From positions 1 to 33,526 of the forward strand of contig JAABTU010000333.1 in the NCBI GenBank assembly GCA_011389715.1: a stretch of 33,526 bases of DNA, read 5' to 3'. Shown here one piece after another: positions 1 to 10,910 of this stretch. The notes beneath the pieces are model-generated. The model was given only the letters and a program-made list of their open reading frames with translations. It searched no databases and was not told where the DNA came from. Within the stretch, counting starts at the first letter, position 1. Every line of letters starts with the position of its first letter. Source of the DNA: Desulfotignum sp. GTDB taxonomy: Bacteria; Desulfobacterota; Desulfobacteria; Desulfobacterales; Desulfobacteraceae. Both the position numbers and the translations under genes were made by a program.

Positions 1-719
1 AAAGCCTGCACCACAGAAATTTCGGAGCGCAGCAAGTCTTGTCCGGAGCCTTCAAAAATGATGATACCGTCATCCAGCAGGGCAATGTGCTGGGCCAGAT
101 CAAAAATATGCGGGATATCATGGCTCACAATCACAGCGGTAAATCCAAATTGTTTCTGGTATGATTTTATCATGGTGTGTACATCTTTTTTGCGTATGGG
201 ATCCAGGCCTGTGGTAGGCTCATCAAACAGTATCACCTCCGGATCTGTCACAAGTGCCCGTGCCAGGGCCACCCGCTTGCGCATCCCCCCGGACAGTTCT
301 GCGGGGTATTTGTGGTCAATGCCGTCAATACCCAGCTGTTTCATGCGGGCATGCACCTTTTGCTGCAATGCGGCATCTGCGATTTTTGATGTTTCCTTCA
401 GGGGCAGCGCAATGTTGTCATATACGGTGAGAAAGTCAAACAAGGCGTTGTCCTGGAACATATAGCTTGTTTTGTTTTTGAACCGGCGAAACTTTTCCCC
501 GGACAACCGGTCCAAAGGCTCCCCCTGGATCAGCAGCTGGCCGGAATCCTGGTGTATCAGCCCCACAATATGCTTGAGCAATACGGATTTTCCTGTTCCG
601 CTTTTGCCGATAACAACGGTAACCTGCCCTTTGGTTATGGACAGGTTTACCCCCTTGAGCACCTCCAGGGCACCAAATTTTTTCTTTATGTTTTTAAACT
701 GGATAAAAGGGATTGCCAT
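1..719 (-). CDS. mlaF: MlaF-like ABC transporter ATP-binding protein (partial, C-terminus off the left edge)
   Basis: Reverse strand from ATG at 719 reads MAIPFIQFKNIKKKFGALEVLKGVNLSITKGQVTVVIGKSGTGKSVLLKHIVGL (Walker A). Adjacent to an MlaE-like permease. Missing from the ORF track because no stop lies in the window. Confidence 0.88.
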   Translation of the reverse strand, partial: MAIPFIQFKNIKKKFGALEVLKGVNLSITKGQVTVVIGKSGTGKSVLLKHIVGLIHQDSGQLLIQGEPLDRLSGEKFRRFKNKTSYMFQDNALFDFLTVYDNIALPLKETSKIADAALQQKVHARMKQLGIDGIDHKYPAELSGGMRKRVALARALVTDPEVILFDEPTTGLDPIRKKDVHTMIKSYQKQFGFTAVIVSHDIPHIFDLAQHIALLDDGIIIFEGSGQDLLRSEISVVQA

Positions 720-722
720 GGG

Positions 723-1553
723 TTACACCAGAAAAGAGGTAATGACATAGTCACAGATCAGGACACAGACACAAGATTGTACCACAGCACTGGTGGTTGC
801 CAGGGACACGGCTTTGGCCCCGAACTCGCCCTGGCGGTTCACATGGGAATAATACCCGCGGTAGCAGCATATGGTGGTCACCACAACGGCAAACACCAGA
901 GATTTGAAAAATCCCCCCCAGATATCAATAAGTTTCACACTGTTTATCACCCTGTCCATGTAAACGGCTTCATTTATCCCCAGAAACAGAGATCCGGACA
1001 GGTATCCGCCGAAAATCCCCACCATGTCAAAGAGTGCGGTAAGCAAAGGAAAGCTCAAGACTGCTGCCAGAAGTCTGGGGGTAAACACAAAGCGCACAGG
1101 GTCTATCTGCATGGTGAACAGGGCATCGATCTGCTCTGACATGCGCATGACCCCTATTTCAGCAGCCATGGCGGAACCTGCCCTGGCAGTGACCATGATA
1201 GCGCCCAGTACAGGTCCCAGTTCCCGGATCAGGGTCAGAGAAACAGCCGTGCCAAGGGCTGCCTCAGATCCGAATGTAACCAGGGTATAGTATCCCTGGA
1301 GCCCTAAAACCATACCGGTGAACAGCCCGGTGAGCAAAATGACGAAAACGGATTTGGCGCCGACAAACCAGATATGGTCCAGTATTTTGCCTGTTTGAAA
1401 AGGGATATGAAATATCTGGTTTACCCCTGACACAAAAAACAGAAAAAATCTGCCCACAGATGCAGTTAACCTGGTAAAAAAACTGCCTATGTCCTCAATA
1501 TAACCGGTTATCATAATGGGTTGTTTTATATCGGATTCACAAAGGAAATACAA
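723..1553 (-). CDS. mlaE: MlaE/YrbE-family ABC transporter permease
   Basis: 276-aa ORF with MlaE-type features (LIRELGPVLGAIMVTARAGSAMAAEIGVMRMSEQIDAL), 3 bp upstream of mlaF. Confidence 0.92.
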   Translation of the reverse strand: MYFLCESDIKQPIMITGYIEDIGSFFTRLTASVGRFFLFFVSGVNQIFHIPFQTGKILDHIWFVGAKSVFVILLTGLFTGMVLGLQGYYTLVTFGSEAALGTAVSLTLIRELGPVLGAIMVTARAGSAMAAEIGVMRMSEQIDALFTMQIDPVRFVFTPRLLAAVLSFPLLTALFDMVGIFGGYLSGSLFLGINEAVYMDRVINSVKLIDIWGGFFKSLVFAVVVTTICCYRGYYSHVNRQGEFGAKAVSLATTSAVVQSCVCVLICDYVITSFLV

Positions 1554-1669
1554 GATTATGTTGACAAACAGATTGACACGTACAGTAAAAACCGCTACGT
1601 ATAAAGGCCGGTTTATGTGAAAATTCAGGGATAATACATAACTTAGATGTATGGTGTAAAGGAAAATCC

Positions 1670-2143
1670 ATGGCCCAGAAAATCACCCTGAGCATACCTG
1701 ACATGCTCCACGAACGTCTCACACAATGGCGGGATTCTTTTAATTTTTCAAAAATGTTTCAGGATGCGGTCACAGAAGCCATCCAGAAAAAAGAAGAATT
1801 CCAGAAGCGCTTTTCCCAGGAATTTGATATGCCCGAGGTTGTAAAACGGCTGCAACAGGAAAAACAGGCTTGGGTCAAACAGTTTTACAGGCTCGGACGA
1901 AAAGAAGGCATACGATGGGGAAAATCCGCCCATTTTGAAGACCTGCTATACGTACTGCATGTACAGGATACGTATGACCTGGTGCAGGACACAAAACTGT
2001 CAACATATTTTAATAATATCTTAGGCAGTTACGGGGTTGACAAATTTACCATAGATGGACAAAAAGACCACCAAAAAATGTTTTTGGATGGCTGGATGAA
2101 CGGGGTTAAAGAATTCTGGAACCAGGTAAAGGAAGCTTTGTAA
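1670..2143 (+). CDS. Hypothetical protein with RHH/CopG-like N-terminus
   Basis: 157-aa ORF. N-terminus MAQKITLSIPDMLHERLTQWRDSFNFSKMFQDAVTEAIQKK resembles a beta strand plus two helices of RHH proteins. Stop is 1 bp before the next ATG. Confidence 0.6.
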   Translation: MAQKITLSIPDMLHERLTQWRDSFNFSKMFQDAVTEAIQKKEEFQKRFSQEFDMPEVVKRLQQEKQAWVKQFYRLGRKEGIRWGKSAHFEDLLYVLHVQDTYDLVQDTKLSTYFNNILGSYGVDKFTIDGQKDHQKMFLDGWMNGVKEFWNQVKEAL

Positions 2144-2144
2144 A

Positions 2145-5100
2145 ATGGCATATACAATTGCAGGAATTGATGTAGGATCCGTGTCTGTGAGCATTGCTGT
2201 CATTGACAGCAACAAAAATCTGCTGCACAAGGCCACTGCTGTTCACCAGGGAGATGTCACCTCCTGTCTGTCCGCACTGTTGTCCCATGATGCACTGAAA
2301 AAAGTGCAGTACGTGGCTGTAACCGATGCCACTCCCTCTTTTGTCTTTTCCCATGAAAGGTTTGATGAGCAGGTTGCTGTCATCAGGGCTGCCAGGGCAT
2401 TTCACAAAAATGGCTGTGATGCCCTGCTGCATGTGGGCGGAGAAAAATTTTCCTTGAGCCTGTTTGACGGACAAAACAATTACACCGGGACCAGGCACAA
2501 CACCTCCTGTGCCGCCGGCACCGGCAGTTTTTTAGACCAGCAGGCCAGGCGGCTTAATTTGAAAGGGTCTGGTGAAATCAGTGAAAAAGCGTTGAAAAAC
2601 CGGCAAAAAAGGCCTGACATCGCCACCAGGTGTGCGGTTTTTGCCAAGACTGATCTGATACATGCCCAGCAGGAGGGGTACAACATTGAACAGATCTGTG
2701 ACGGGTTATGTTACGGGCTGGCCAGAAATATTGTCAACACCCTTTTTACGGGCAATGACATCCAGGGCACCGTCCTTTTTTGCGGCGGTGTTGCCAAAAA
2801 CACGGCCGTAACCCGGTATCTGGAATCCCTTCTCAGGCTTTTGCTGGTCATTGACCTACATGCAGACGTTTACGGTGCAGCCGGCGCAGCCCTGTGCCTG
2901 TGGGACCAAATGCAGGAAAAAAAACCGGCCCCTGCAAGCTTTGGTTCTGCTGATGCATTTTTCAAAATTCTGCCGAAAAAAAACAGCTACCTGTACCCTG
3001 CCCTGTCTCTTTCAATGTCAGATTATCCTGATTTTCACTGCTTTAAACAGGTTGTGCATGAAGGGGTGGAAACCGATATCTACACCGATCCGGCCCGGGT
3101 GGATCTCTCCTGCACCTATCTGGGGCTCGATGTGGGGTCCACATCCACCAAGAGCATATTGATAAACCAGAACGGAGACCCCATTGTGGGGTGCTATACC
3201 AAAACCGCATCACGCCCGGTCCAGGCGGTCCAGAAAATATGCAAAGCCATGGACACCTTTTTGGCGGACGCCGGTCTTGCGGTTTGTGTCAAGGGGTGCG
3301 GCACCACAGGTTCCGGCCGGCGCATCAGCGGCAGGGTTATCGGGGCGGATATCGAACCTGATGAAATAACGGCCCATGCCACAGCAGCGGTGAATTTAAA
3401 CAAAAATGTGGATACCATCATTGAAATCGGGGGACAGGATGCCAAATTCACCCTTTTAAAGGACGGCAGGGTGACCGCTTCTGTGATGAATACCGTGTGC
3501 GCAGCCGGTACCGGCAGTTTCATTGAAGAACAGGCTGAAAAACTGTCCTGCCCGCTTTCAGAATATTCCCTGCGTGCAGAAGGGGTCAAGGCCCCGGTGT
3601 CCAGCGACCGGTGTACGGTTTTCATGGAACGTGACATCAACTACTTTTTTGCTGAAGGGTATGAGAAAAATGAAATTCTGGCATCGGTTCTCCATTCGGT
3701 CAGAGACAATTATCTGACCAAGGTGGCCACTGTGGGCAGGATCGGAGACTGTATTCTCTTCCAGGGGGCTACGGCCAGAAACAAGGCATTGGTGGCGGCG
3801 TTTGAACAAAAGTTGCAAAAACCGATCCATGTATCCCGTTTGTGCCATTTGACCGGGGCCTTAGGCGTGGCGCTGCTGGCCCGTGAAAAACGCATCAGCC
3901 GTACACAGTTCAGGGGATTTGGCCTGTGGGAAAAAAACATTCCAGTGCGCCAGGAAGTGTGCCGGTTGTGCACCAACCTTTGCAAGCTCACCATTGCCCA
4001 GGTGGACGGCCGGCCCCATGCCTATGGTTTTTTGTGCGGCCGGGATTATGATACCCAAAAAATGGTGCCCCAAAAAAATGCATATGATCTGAAAAAACTG
4101 CGCAAACAGCAGTTGCTGCCCATTGCCCGCCGTCCTGAAAAGCATGGGTTCACCATCGGCATACCCGCAGCCCTGCATCTGTTCGAAGACCTGGAATTCT
4201 GGGAATACTTTTTTTCACACCTGGGCATTAAAACCATTGCCAGCCGGAACCTGAAACAGCCGGTGGCTTTGGGAAAAACCATTGCCAGGGCGGAATTCTG
4301 TGCACCGGTGACTGCCCTGCACGGCCATGTGGCGCATCTTTTAGAAAAAGCGGATTATGTGTTTTTGCCCTTTTATTTTGAAGAAAAAACCGATCAAAAA
4401 CGGGTCAGGCGCCAGCATTGTTATTACACCCAGTTCAGTCCTGCAATCATTGCCTGCCTGGACCATTGTGATACCCGACGGCTGGTCATGCCCACCATTA
4501 AATACCTGTATACCAGTTTTCATACCAAAATAGCGCTGTACCAGTCTTTGAAAGAGATTTCTCCGGATTTTTTGTTTTCTTTTTTTGATATCCATACTGC
4601 CTGGGACAGGGCTGTGGAATTTCGCAAAGGAAACCAGACAAAACTGTCAGCCCTTTACAAAACACGTGGCCAGTCACGACCGGGAATCAAGGCCCTGCTG
4701 CTGGGACGTCCCTATACAGTGCTGTCTGACACCATGAACCACCATATTCCCCGGATCTTTGAAAACCTGGGGGTTGAAACCTATTTCCAGGATATGGTGG
4801 ACACATCAGACATAGATTTTACCCCCATTCGTCCTTTGTTGAAAGAGATCCACTGGAAATACGCCGCCCATATACTGAAAGCCGCTTATGCAGCGGCACT
4901 TACAGATGATCTGTACCCGGTATACATCACCTCTTTCAAATGTTCCCCTGATGCCTTTGGTGTGGAATATTTCAAACAGATCATGGCAGGTTTCAACAAA
5001 CCCTATCTGGTACTGGAACTGGATGAGCATGATTCCAGTACCGGGTATGAAACCCGGATTGAAGCAGCAGTGGGGGCTTTTACCAATCACCATCAGGCCA

Positions 5101-6350
5101 GGGACAAATCCGGGCACCGACCCCTGGATTTTTCACCCAGATTTGTGGAGTCCCTGGATGGAAAAAATATCATTTTTCCAAACTGGGATGCCCTTACCGG
5201 GCATCTGATTGTTTCCACCTTTCAGAGTGAGGGACTTCAGGCCTTTTTGATGGAAGAAACCAGTGAAACCCTGAAAAAAAGTCTGCTGACCAATACCGGC
5301 CAGTGCCTCCCCCTCAACGCCGTGGCTGCAGGTTTTATCCATACGGTGAAAAAACATGGCCTGGATCCGGAAAATACCCTGCTCTGGCTCAACCGCTCTG
5401 ATATCGCCTGCAACATCAGGATGTATCCCTATCATATCCAGCATATATTCAAGCAGGAGGGAAACGGATTCGAAAAATCAGGCATTTATCACGGGGAGCT
5501 GTCTTTGTTTGACATATCGTTCAGGGCATCCACCAATGCCTATTTTGCCTATATGTTCGGCGGACTTCTCAGAAGCATTGGATGCAAGATACGGCCCTAT
5601 GAAAAAAACAAAGGAGAAACAGACAGGACACTGGCCACAGCACTGGAGATCATCGGCAGGGCATTTGCCGGCAATGGCTCCAAACAGGATGCCCTTGCAG
5701 CGGCCATTCCTTTGTTCAGCCGGATAAAAACAGATGGTTCCGGTACCCGGCCCAAGGTGGCCATTTTCGGGGATCTGTATGTCAGGGACAATGATATCAT
5801 GAACCAGGATCTGATGCATTACATTGAAGCCAACGGCGGAGAGGTGGTCATAACCCCTTACTATAAATACATCAAGATTATTGCCAACTCCTATTTTAAA
5901 AAATGGTTCAAGGAGGGCAAATACCTGAGCCTCATTTCCAACAAAGCCCTGATGGTTGCCATGCAGGCCATGGAAAAAAAATATTTCCAGTATTTTGAAC
6001 CGGTGCTGCAGGAATCAGATTTTCTGGTCACCGATGCCTATGAAAACATCCTGGAACAATACGGCATCCAGCCGGAGCATACCGGCGAGTCCATGGATAA
6101 TGTGTTAAAAATTCACCATATCATCCGGGAACATCCAGATCTGGCACTTCTGGTGCAGACCAACCCGGGCTTCTGCTGCCCCGGGCTTGTAACAGAGGCC
6201 ATGGCTGCCAAACTGGAAGCAAAAACCGGGGTGCCCATTGTCAGTATCACCTATGATCTTTCCGGCGGCAATAAAAACAAGCTGGTGGTACCATTCATTA
6301 AATACTTCAGGCAGAAAAACTATTCCCATAACTGGAAAGTTTCTGTCTGA
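2145..6350 (+). CDS. Large acyl-CoA dehydratase activase-like protein (two BadF/BadG/BcrA/BcrD ASKHA domains, DUF2229-like and HgdB/COG3580-like regions)
   Basis: 1401 aa. Domain 1: GIDVGSVSVSIAVID and CAAGTGSFLDQQ. Domain 2: GLDVGSTSTKSILI, IEIGGQDAKFTLLKDG, CAAGTGSFIEEQ, RCTVFMERDINYFFAEGY. Cys cluster CRLCTNLCKL and C-terminal PGFCCPGLVTEAM. Confidence 0.9.
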   Translation: MAYTIAGIDVGSVSVSIAVIDSNKNLLHKATAVHQGDVTSCLSALLSHDALKKVQYVAVTDATPSFVFSHERFDEQVAVIRAARAFHKNGCDALLHVGGEKFSLSLFDGQNNYTGTRHNTSCAAGTGSFLDQQARRLNLKGSGEISEKALKNRQKRPDIATRCAVFAKTDLIHAQQEGYNIEQICDGLCYGLARNIVNTLFTGNDIQGTVLFCGGVAKNTAVTRYLESLLRLLLVIDLHADVYGAAGAALCLWDQMQEKKPAPASFGSADAFFKILPKKNSYLYPALSLSMSDYPDFHCFKQVVHEGVETDIYTDPARVDLSCTYLGLDVGSTSTKSILINQNGDPIVGCYTKTASRPVQAVQKICKAMDTFLADAGLAVCVKGCGTTGSGRRISGRVIGADIEPDEITAHATAAVNLNKNVDTIIEIGGQDAKFTLLKDGRVTASVMNTVCAAGTGSFIEEQAEKLSCPLSEYSLRAEGVKAPVSSDRCTVFMERDINYFFAEGYEKNEILASVLHSVRDNYLTKVATVGRIGDCILFQGATARNKALVAAFEQKLQKPIHVSRLCHLTGALGVALLAREKRISRTQFRGFGLWEKNIPVRQEVCRLCTNLCKLTIAQVDGRPHAYGFLCGRDYDTQKMVPQKNAYDLKKLRKQQLLPIARRPEKHGFTIGIPAALHLFEDLEFWEYFFSHLGIKTIASRNLKQPVALGKTIARAEFCAPVTALHGHVAHLLEKADYVFLPFYFEEKTDQKRVRRQHCYYTQFSPAIIACLDHCDTRRLVMPTIKYLYTSFHTKIALYQSLKEISPDFLFSFFDIHTAWDRAVEFRKGNQTKLSALYKTRGQSRPGIKALLLGRPYTVLSDTMNHHIPRIFENLGVETYFQDMVDTSDIDFTPIRPLLKEIHWKYAAHILKAAYAAALTDDLYPVYITSFKCSPDAFGVEYFKQIMAGFNKPYLVLELDEHDSSTGYETRIEAAVGAFTNHHQARDKSGHRPLDFSPRFVESLDGKNIIFPNWDALTGHLIVSTFQSEGLQAFLMEETSETLKKSLLTNTGQCLPLNAVAAGFIHTVKKHGLDPENTLLWLNRSDIACNIRMYPYHIQHIFKQEGNGFEKSGIYHGELSLFDISFRASTNAYFAYMFGGLLRSIGCKIRPYEKNKGETDRTLATALEIIGRAFAGNGSKQDALAAAIPLFSRIKTDGSGTRPKVAIFGDLYVRDNDIMNQDLMHYIEANGGEVVITPYYKYIKIIANSYFKKWFKEGKYLSLISNKALMVAMQAMEKKYFQYFEPVLQESDFLVTDAYENILEQYGIQPEHTGESMDNVLKIHHIIREHPDLALLVQTNPGFCCPGLVTEAMAAKLEAKTGVPIVSITYDLSGGNKNKLVVPFIKYFRQKNYSHNWKVSV

Positions 6351-7150
6351 CGTTCTCCCGGCAGGTACGCTTTGATGGCAGGGTATTTTTTCACATAATT
6401 GTTCTGAAACGCGATCCGCTGCACATTAAAGGCATTGTGACGGTCTACTGCCCGCCGGTACCGCAGATAGTATTCATCATAATTTTTCAGACTTTCGGGA
6501 TCGTTGTGGTCGGCAATCTGTGAAAAATTGGTATAGGCATAGGTGAGCAGCGCGGTAAAATCATTCAGGTAGGTTTCAAGGCTTTGAAAGTGACGGATGA
6601 CGTGGCGGTTGGTATAATACTGGCGGACCTGATAAATCCAGTGCAGTTCTTTTTTCATGAAATACTCTTTGTAATCTGTGGTAAGTTTGACCAGCCGGTC
6701 AATGGCATCCTGGTTGCGTGCCAGGGTCAGGCGCAAAGATTTGATAAACGCGATGGTCTGTTGCAGTTTTTCAAGACTGGATTCCACTTTGGACATATTT
6801 TCCAGCTGCACCAATCCGTCATCCAGGTCGGTTGTGCTCTGTTTGAGATTGTTGCACAGCAGGATTACCTGGGTGGTTATGGGAGGCAGGTGGGCGTATC
6901 TGTTCTTTTCTTTTTCATGGGCCCAGATATACAGTTCAGCCCCCACAACCGCAGAAAAACTGGTCAAAAACAGCATGAACAAAATCATGCCCGCGGTCTT
7001 TCTGGATTTAAAGATCACATACGGGGTGGTGACTGGTGCCAGCAATACCATGGCTGCCCACCACCTGGGATTTTTTTTTCTCTTACAGTCCAGTAGAATC
7101 AGTCCGGACAACAGCAGAACATAAAAAAAATAAATATAAAACACGATCAC
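6320..7150 (-). CDS. Hypothetical membrane protein
   Basis: 276-aa ORF with two N-terminal hydrophobic segments then a helical region. Its start overlaps the comEC stop by 4 bp (7147-7150). Its 3' end overlaps the activase ORF convergently by 31 bp. Confidence 0.75.
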   Translation of the reverse strand: MIVFYIYFFYVLLLSGLILLDCKRKKNPRWWAAMVLLAPVTTPYVIFKSRKTAGMILFMLFLTSFSAVVGAELYIWAHEKEKNRYAHLPPITTQVILLCNNLKQSTTDLDDGLVQLENMSKVESSLEKLQQTIAFIKSLRLTLARNQDAIDRLVKLTTDYKEYFMKKELHWIYQVRQYYTNRHVIRHFQSLETYLNDFTALLTYAYTNFSQIADHNDPESLKNYDEYYLRYRRAVDRHNAFNVQRIAFQNNYVKKYPAIKAYLPGERQTETFQLWE

Positions 7151-9600
7151 CCGCCTTTATGGGTAGCAATTGTATACCCGTTACCAGAAGATGTAATGGT
7201 AACCGCACCCTGGGTATCGGTTCTGAAAACCTGAATACCCCTTTGCCGGTAACGCGCCAGAACATCTGGATGGGGAAATTTATAGCGGTTGTTAAACCCG
7301 CAGGATACTATTACCCTTTCAGGGTGAATTTTATCAAGGAAAAACTTGGTTGAAGAGGTATTGCTGCCGTGGTGGGGGGCCAGCAGAATGCTGGACACAA
7401 GATTTTTATGTACCACCTGTGCCAGTAAGTGTTCCCTTGCTTTCATGATATCTCCTGGAAAAAGCATGGAAAAATCCTGCAGTTTCAGTTTGAAAACCAG
7501 AGAATTATCATTGGGATCCAATCCGGGACGAACAGATGCACACTGGAAAAATGCAAGCTCTGTTTTGTCATACAGGATTTGTTTTTTTTTGCAGTTCGGA
7601 ACAAAAACCGGAATCTGTCTGCGCTCACAGGCCGTCATGATACGGGTAAAAGCGTCATGGGCGCTTTTGTCCCCATTTGTGACCAGGGTACCGGTCCTGA
7701 AATTTTCCAGTATAAATACCAGCCCGTTCATGTGATCTGAATCAGGGTGAGTGAGTATGACGGCATCCAGTGCCATGATGCGCTGCTGCCACAAAAAAGG
7801 GGCCACCACATGCCTGCCTGTATCAAAACTACTGGTTCCGGGAAAACCGCCCCCGTCCACCAGCATGTTTTTTCCTTCAATGGTCTGAATCAGGGCGGCA
7901 TTTCCCTGGCCCACATCCAGTATTGTGATGACCATGTGCCCGGCAAGCTTTGTGCGTGTCACCGCCTGTATCCCGTATACGCCGGCAATTGTTATGACGG
8001 CAGAGCACACCAATATTACCGGTTTTGTCCTTTTAAAAGACAACAAACAAAAACCTGCTCCCATGGCCGTATACATGGCCACCATATCATATACAGACAA
8101 AGACGGTACATGGGACCAGGCAAAGGGAAGTTCCGTCAGCCAGGCAAGAAATGTGAGGCACAGGGAAACCAGTTTTGCCGCCATGGCCAAAAGCACACCG
8201 GAAACACCGGGAAAAAAAGGCCAGACAAGCAGGCTCACCAGACCAAGGGGGAGACAGACAAATCCGATTAAAGGTACCAGTATCAAGTTTGCCGGTAATT
8301 GCACCATGGAAATCATGTTGAAATACCGGGCGATCAACGGAAATGTGCCAATTCCTGCCAGCACGGTTACAAGGCAGATGGATGCGGGATATTTTAAAAT
8401 CTTCGGGATATGGGGTTTTTGGTATTTTCCAGCAATCCCCAGGCCGGAAATGATGAACAGCACCGCTGTAAAAGACAATTGAAATGAGATGGAGAACAAA
8501 GCACCCGGATCAGCAAGCAGAATAAGAATACCGGCCCCTGCCAGGATATTGACAGGATGGCTTTGTTTTTCCCCCAGAAAAGAAAACATAAACATGCTGA
8601 TCATGATAAAAGCCCGCTGTGTGGAAGGAGAAAACCCGCAAAACAACGCATACAGACCCAGGGGGACAAGGGTAAGTATGCCGGCAGCTTTCCTTGCCTT
8701 TGCAGAAATCAGCAGCCGTGGAAAACATGACAAAATCCGATAAAACAGATAAAAAAAGATGGCCGTCAATATTCCCAGATGAAGGCCTGAAATGGCAAGC
8801 AGATGGGACGCCCCTGACCGGGCGAACAGGTCTTTTATCTGTGTGGGCATCTGCTGCTTTATACCGGTAACCAGGGCCGCCAGGACATGGGCTGGAGCCT
8901 GGTGATCAAGACGGTTCATGGTAAAATGGTAAAACCGGTTCCGTGTATTTTCCAATGCCTGTATCCACCGGATCAATACAAAAGATTTTTCTTGGGAAAC
9001 CATGGCAATCTTATTTGCTCCTGTGTGGACAGCACCAAAGATGCCCTGGCGTTTGAGAAATGTCTGGTAATCAAATGCACCGGGATTTCCAAAATTCCGG
9101 ATGGGCCTTATGGGGCCGGGGCATTGGATAAGATCATGAAACTTGAAAGAGTGGTCTGTTTTTCCGTAAATATTCAGATACAGGCGGCCTGTGGCGGAAA
9201 TGACCTGGGTTTCTGTGTCTGAATCTGTTGTAACAATTTTCCTGCAGTCCAGCACCACCCGGATTTTATAGGGGTATTTTCGTGAAAAAGAAACAATTCT
9301 GCCCACAACACGGATGTCGGGATCATTGTAAAAATGGGACACATGGCCAGGTGAAAGCCTTGGAGAATGGATGTAAAAACTCTGATAACCGGACCAGATG
9401 CCCGCCAGAAGACAGATCCAGAAAACAAGCCATTTCCTGTAAAAAAATTTCGATAGGAACAGGGCAGCCAGAACAGCAAAGCAAAGAACAGCCAATAACA
9501 GATGCGTATGAGAAGAGACATTTCCCGCCAGGATCCCTGTAATCATGGCCAGGATTACAGGGACAAGGGGTGGAACCAGAGGGTGTGACGAATCTTTCAC
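7147..9600 (-). CDS. comEC: ComEC/Rec2-family DNA internalization protein
   Basis: 817 aa. Competence domain (LFARSGASHLLAISGLHLGIL) and a metallo-beta-lactamase-like domain (ILTHPDSDHMNGL, LLAPHHGSNTSS). Confidence 0.94.
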   Translation of the reverse strand: MKDSSHPLVPPLVPVILAMITGILAGNVSSHTHLLLAVLCFAVLAALFLSKFFYRKWLVFWICLLAGIWSGYQSFYIHSPRLSPGHVSHFYNDPDIRVVGRIVSFSRKYPYKIRVVLDCRKIVTTDSDTETQVISATGRLYLNIYGKTDHSFKFHDLIQCPGPIRPIRNFGNPGAFDYQTFLKRQGIFGAVHTGANKIAMVSQEKSFVLIRWIQALENTRNRFYHFTMNRLDHQAPAHVLAALVTGIKQQMPTQIKDLFARSGASHLLAISGLHLGILTAIFFYLFYRILSCFPRLLISAKARKAAGILTLVPLGLYALFCGFSPSTQRAFIMISMFMFSFLGEKQSHPVNILAGAGILILLADPGALFSISFQLSFTAVLFIISGLGIAGKYQKPHIPKILKYPASICLVTVLAGIGTFPLIARYFNMISMVQLPANLILVPLIGFVCLPLGLVSLLVWPFFPGVSGVLLAMAAKLVSLCLTFLAWLTELPFAWSHVPSLSVYDMVAMYTAMGAGFCLLSFKRTKPVILVCSAVITIAGVYGIQAVTRTKLAGHMVITILDVGQGNAALIQTIEGKNMLVDGGGFPGTSSFDTGRHVVAPFLWQQRIMALDAVILTHPDSDHMNGLVFILENFRTGTLVTNGDKSAHDAFTRIMTACERRQIPVFVPNCKKKQILYDKTELAFFQCASVRPGLDPNDNSLVFKLKLQDFSMLFPGDIMKAREHLLAQVVHKNLVSSILLAPHHGSNTSSTKFFLDKIHPERVIVSCGFNNRYKFPHPDVLARYRQRGIQVFRTDTQGAVTITSSGNGYTIATHKGG

Positions 9601-9629
9601 ATATCCTCGCCCGCATATATGGTTTCAGC

Positions 9630-10883
9630 CTATTTGATGCGCACCATGTCAGCTCCCAAGGCACAGAATTTTTTTTCAATGGCTTCATATCCCCGGTCCA
9701 TATGGTACACCCGGGAAATCAGGGTGGTGCCTCTGGCCATCAGCCCTGCGATTACCAAAGATGCACTGGCACGCAGATCTGACGCCATAACCGGTGCTGC
9801 CTGGAGTTCCGGCACCCCCCTGACCATGGCAATGTCTGCCCTGGACAGGGTGATATCCGCCCCCATGCGCATCAATTCATTGGCATGAATAAACCGGTTT
9901 TCAAAAATGGATTCATGGATAACACTTGTGCCGTCTGCAATACACATCAATGTCATGAACTGGGCCTGCATGTCAGTGGGAAATCCCGGATAGGGAAGGG
10001 TTTTGATGTCCACACTTTTGACCTGTTCCATCCCCCTGACCCGGATCTGATCACCGCAGATTTCCACCCCGGCACCTGATGCTTTGAGTTTACTGATTAT
10101 CCCACCGATATGGTCCGGGTTACAGCCTTTGATCAGTACATTTCCCCGGGTGGCAGCGGCCGCCACCATAAAGGTGCCTGTTTCAATGCGGTCCGGAATC
10201 ACGGTGACCAGTGCCGGTGCAAGGCGGTCCACCCCTTCGATGGTAATGATGGGTGTGCCGGCCCCTGATATTTTTGCCCCCATTCGGCTTAGGGCATCTG
10301 CCAGGCATATAATCTCAGGTTCACGGGCTGCATTTCTGAGAACGGTTTTGCCTTTTGCCAGCACAGCAGCCATCATCAGATTTTCGGTCCCGGTGACCGT
10401 AGGGATGTCAAAATAGATCTCATTTCCCGTAAGTTTTTCCGCCTTGGCTTCAATGTAGCCATGATCAATGCCGATTTTCGCACCCAATGCCTCCAGGCCT
10501 GCCAGATGCATGTTCACCGGCCTGGCGCCGATGGCACACCCCCCGGGCAAAGATACCTTGGCATGCCCGAATCTGGCCACCAGCGGTCCCAGCACAAGAA
10601 TGGAAGCCCGCATTTTGCGCACAAGCTCATATTCCGCTTCTATTTTCTGTATGCCTGACCCGTCCACAGTCATGACATGGTTGTCAAAGGCACACCTGGC
10701 CCCTAAATCTTCCAACAGAAGCTTTATGCTGTGAATGTCCATAAGATTTGGAACGTTTGTGAATTCACAGGTGCCATCCACCAGGATACTGGCTGCAATA
10801 AGCGGCAGTGCCGCGTTTTTTGCCCCTGAGATGACAACTTCACCCGCAAGTTTTCTGCCGCCGTTTATTTGAATTTTGTCCAT
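9630..10883 (-). CDS. murA: UDP-N-acetylglucosamine 1-carboxyvinyltransferase
   Basis: [34 protein letters not shown], and [14 protein letters not shown] with the catalytic Cys. Start set to the MDKI Met at 10883, not the ORF-track start at 10934. Confidence 0.96.
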   Translation of the reverse strand: MDKIQINGGRKLAGEVVISGAKNAALPLIAASILVDGTCEFTNVPNLMDIHSIKLLLEDLGARCAFDNHVMTVDGSGIQKIEAEYELVRKMRASILVLGPLVARFGHAKVSLPGGCAIGARPVNMHLAGLEALGAKIGIDHGYIEAKAEKLTGNEIYFDIPTVTGTENLMMAAVLAKGKTVLRNAAREPEIICLADALSRMGAKISGAGTPIITIEGVDRLAPALVTVIPDRIETGTFMVAAAATRGNVLIKGCNPDHIGGIISKLKASGAGVEICGDQIRVRGMEQVKSVDIKTLPYPGFPTDMQAQFMTLMCIADGTSVIHESIFENRFIHANELMRMGADITLSRADIAMVRGVPELQAAPVMASDLRASASLVIAGLMARGTTLISRVYHMDRGYEAIEKKFCALGADMVRIK

Positions 10884-10910
10884 AGAAACTACATACCGGA
10901 TTTTTAAGAA

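Noticed and set aside
552-1139. 195-aa + ORF antisense to mlaF/mlaE
   Set aside because: Low-complexity His/Gly/Gln-rich translation typical of the antisense of a real gene; mlaF and mlaE are strongly supported on the minus strand.
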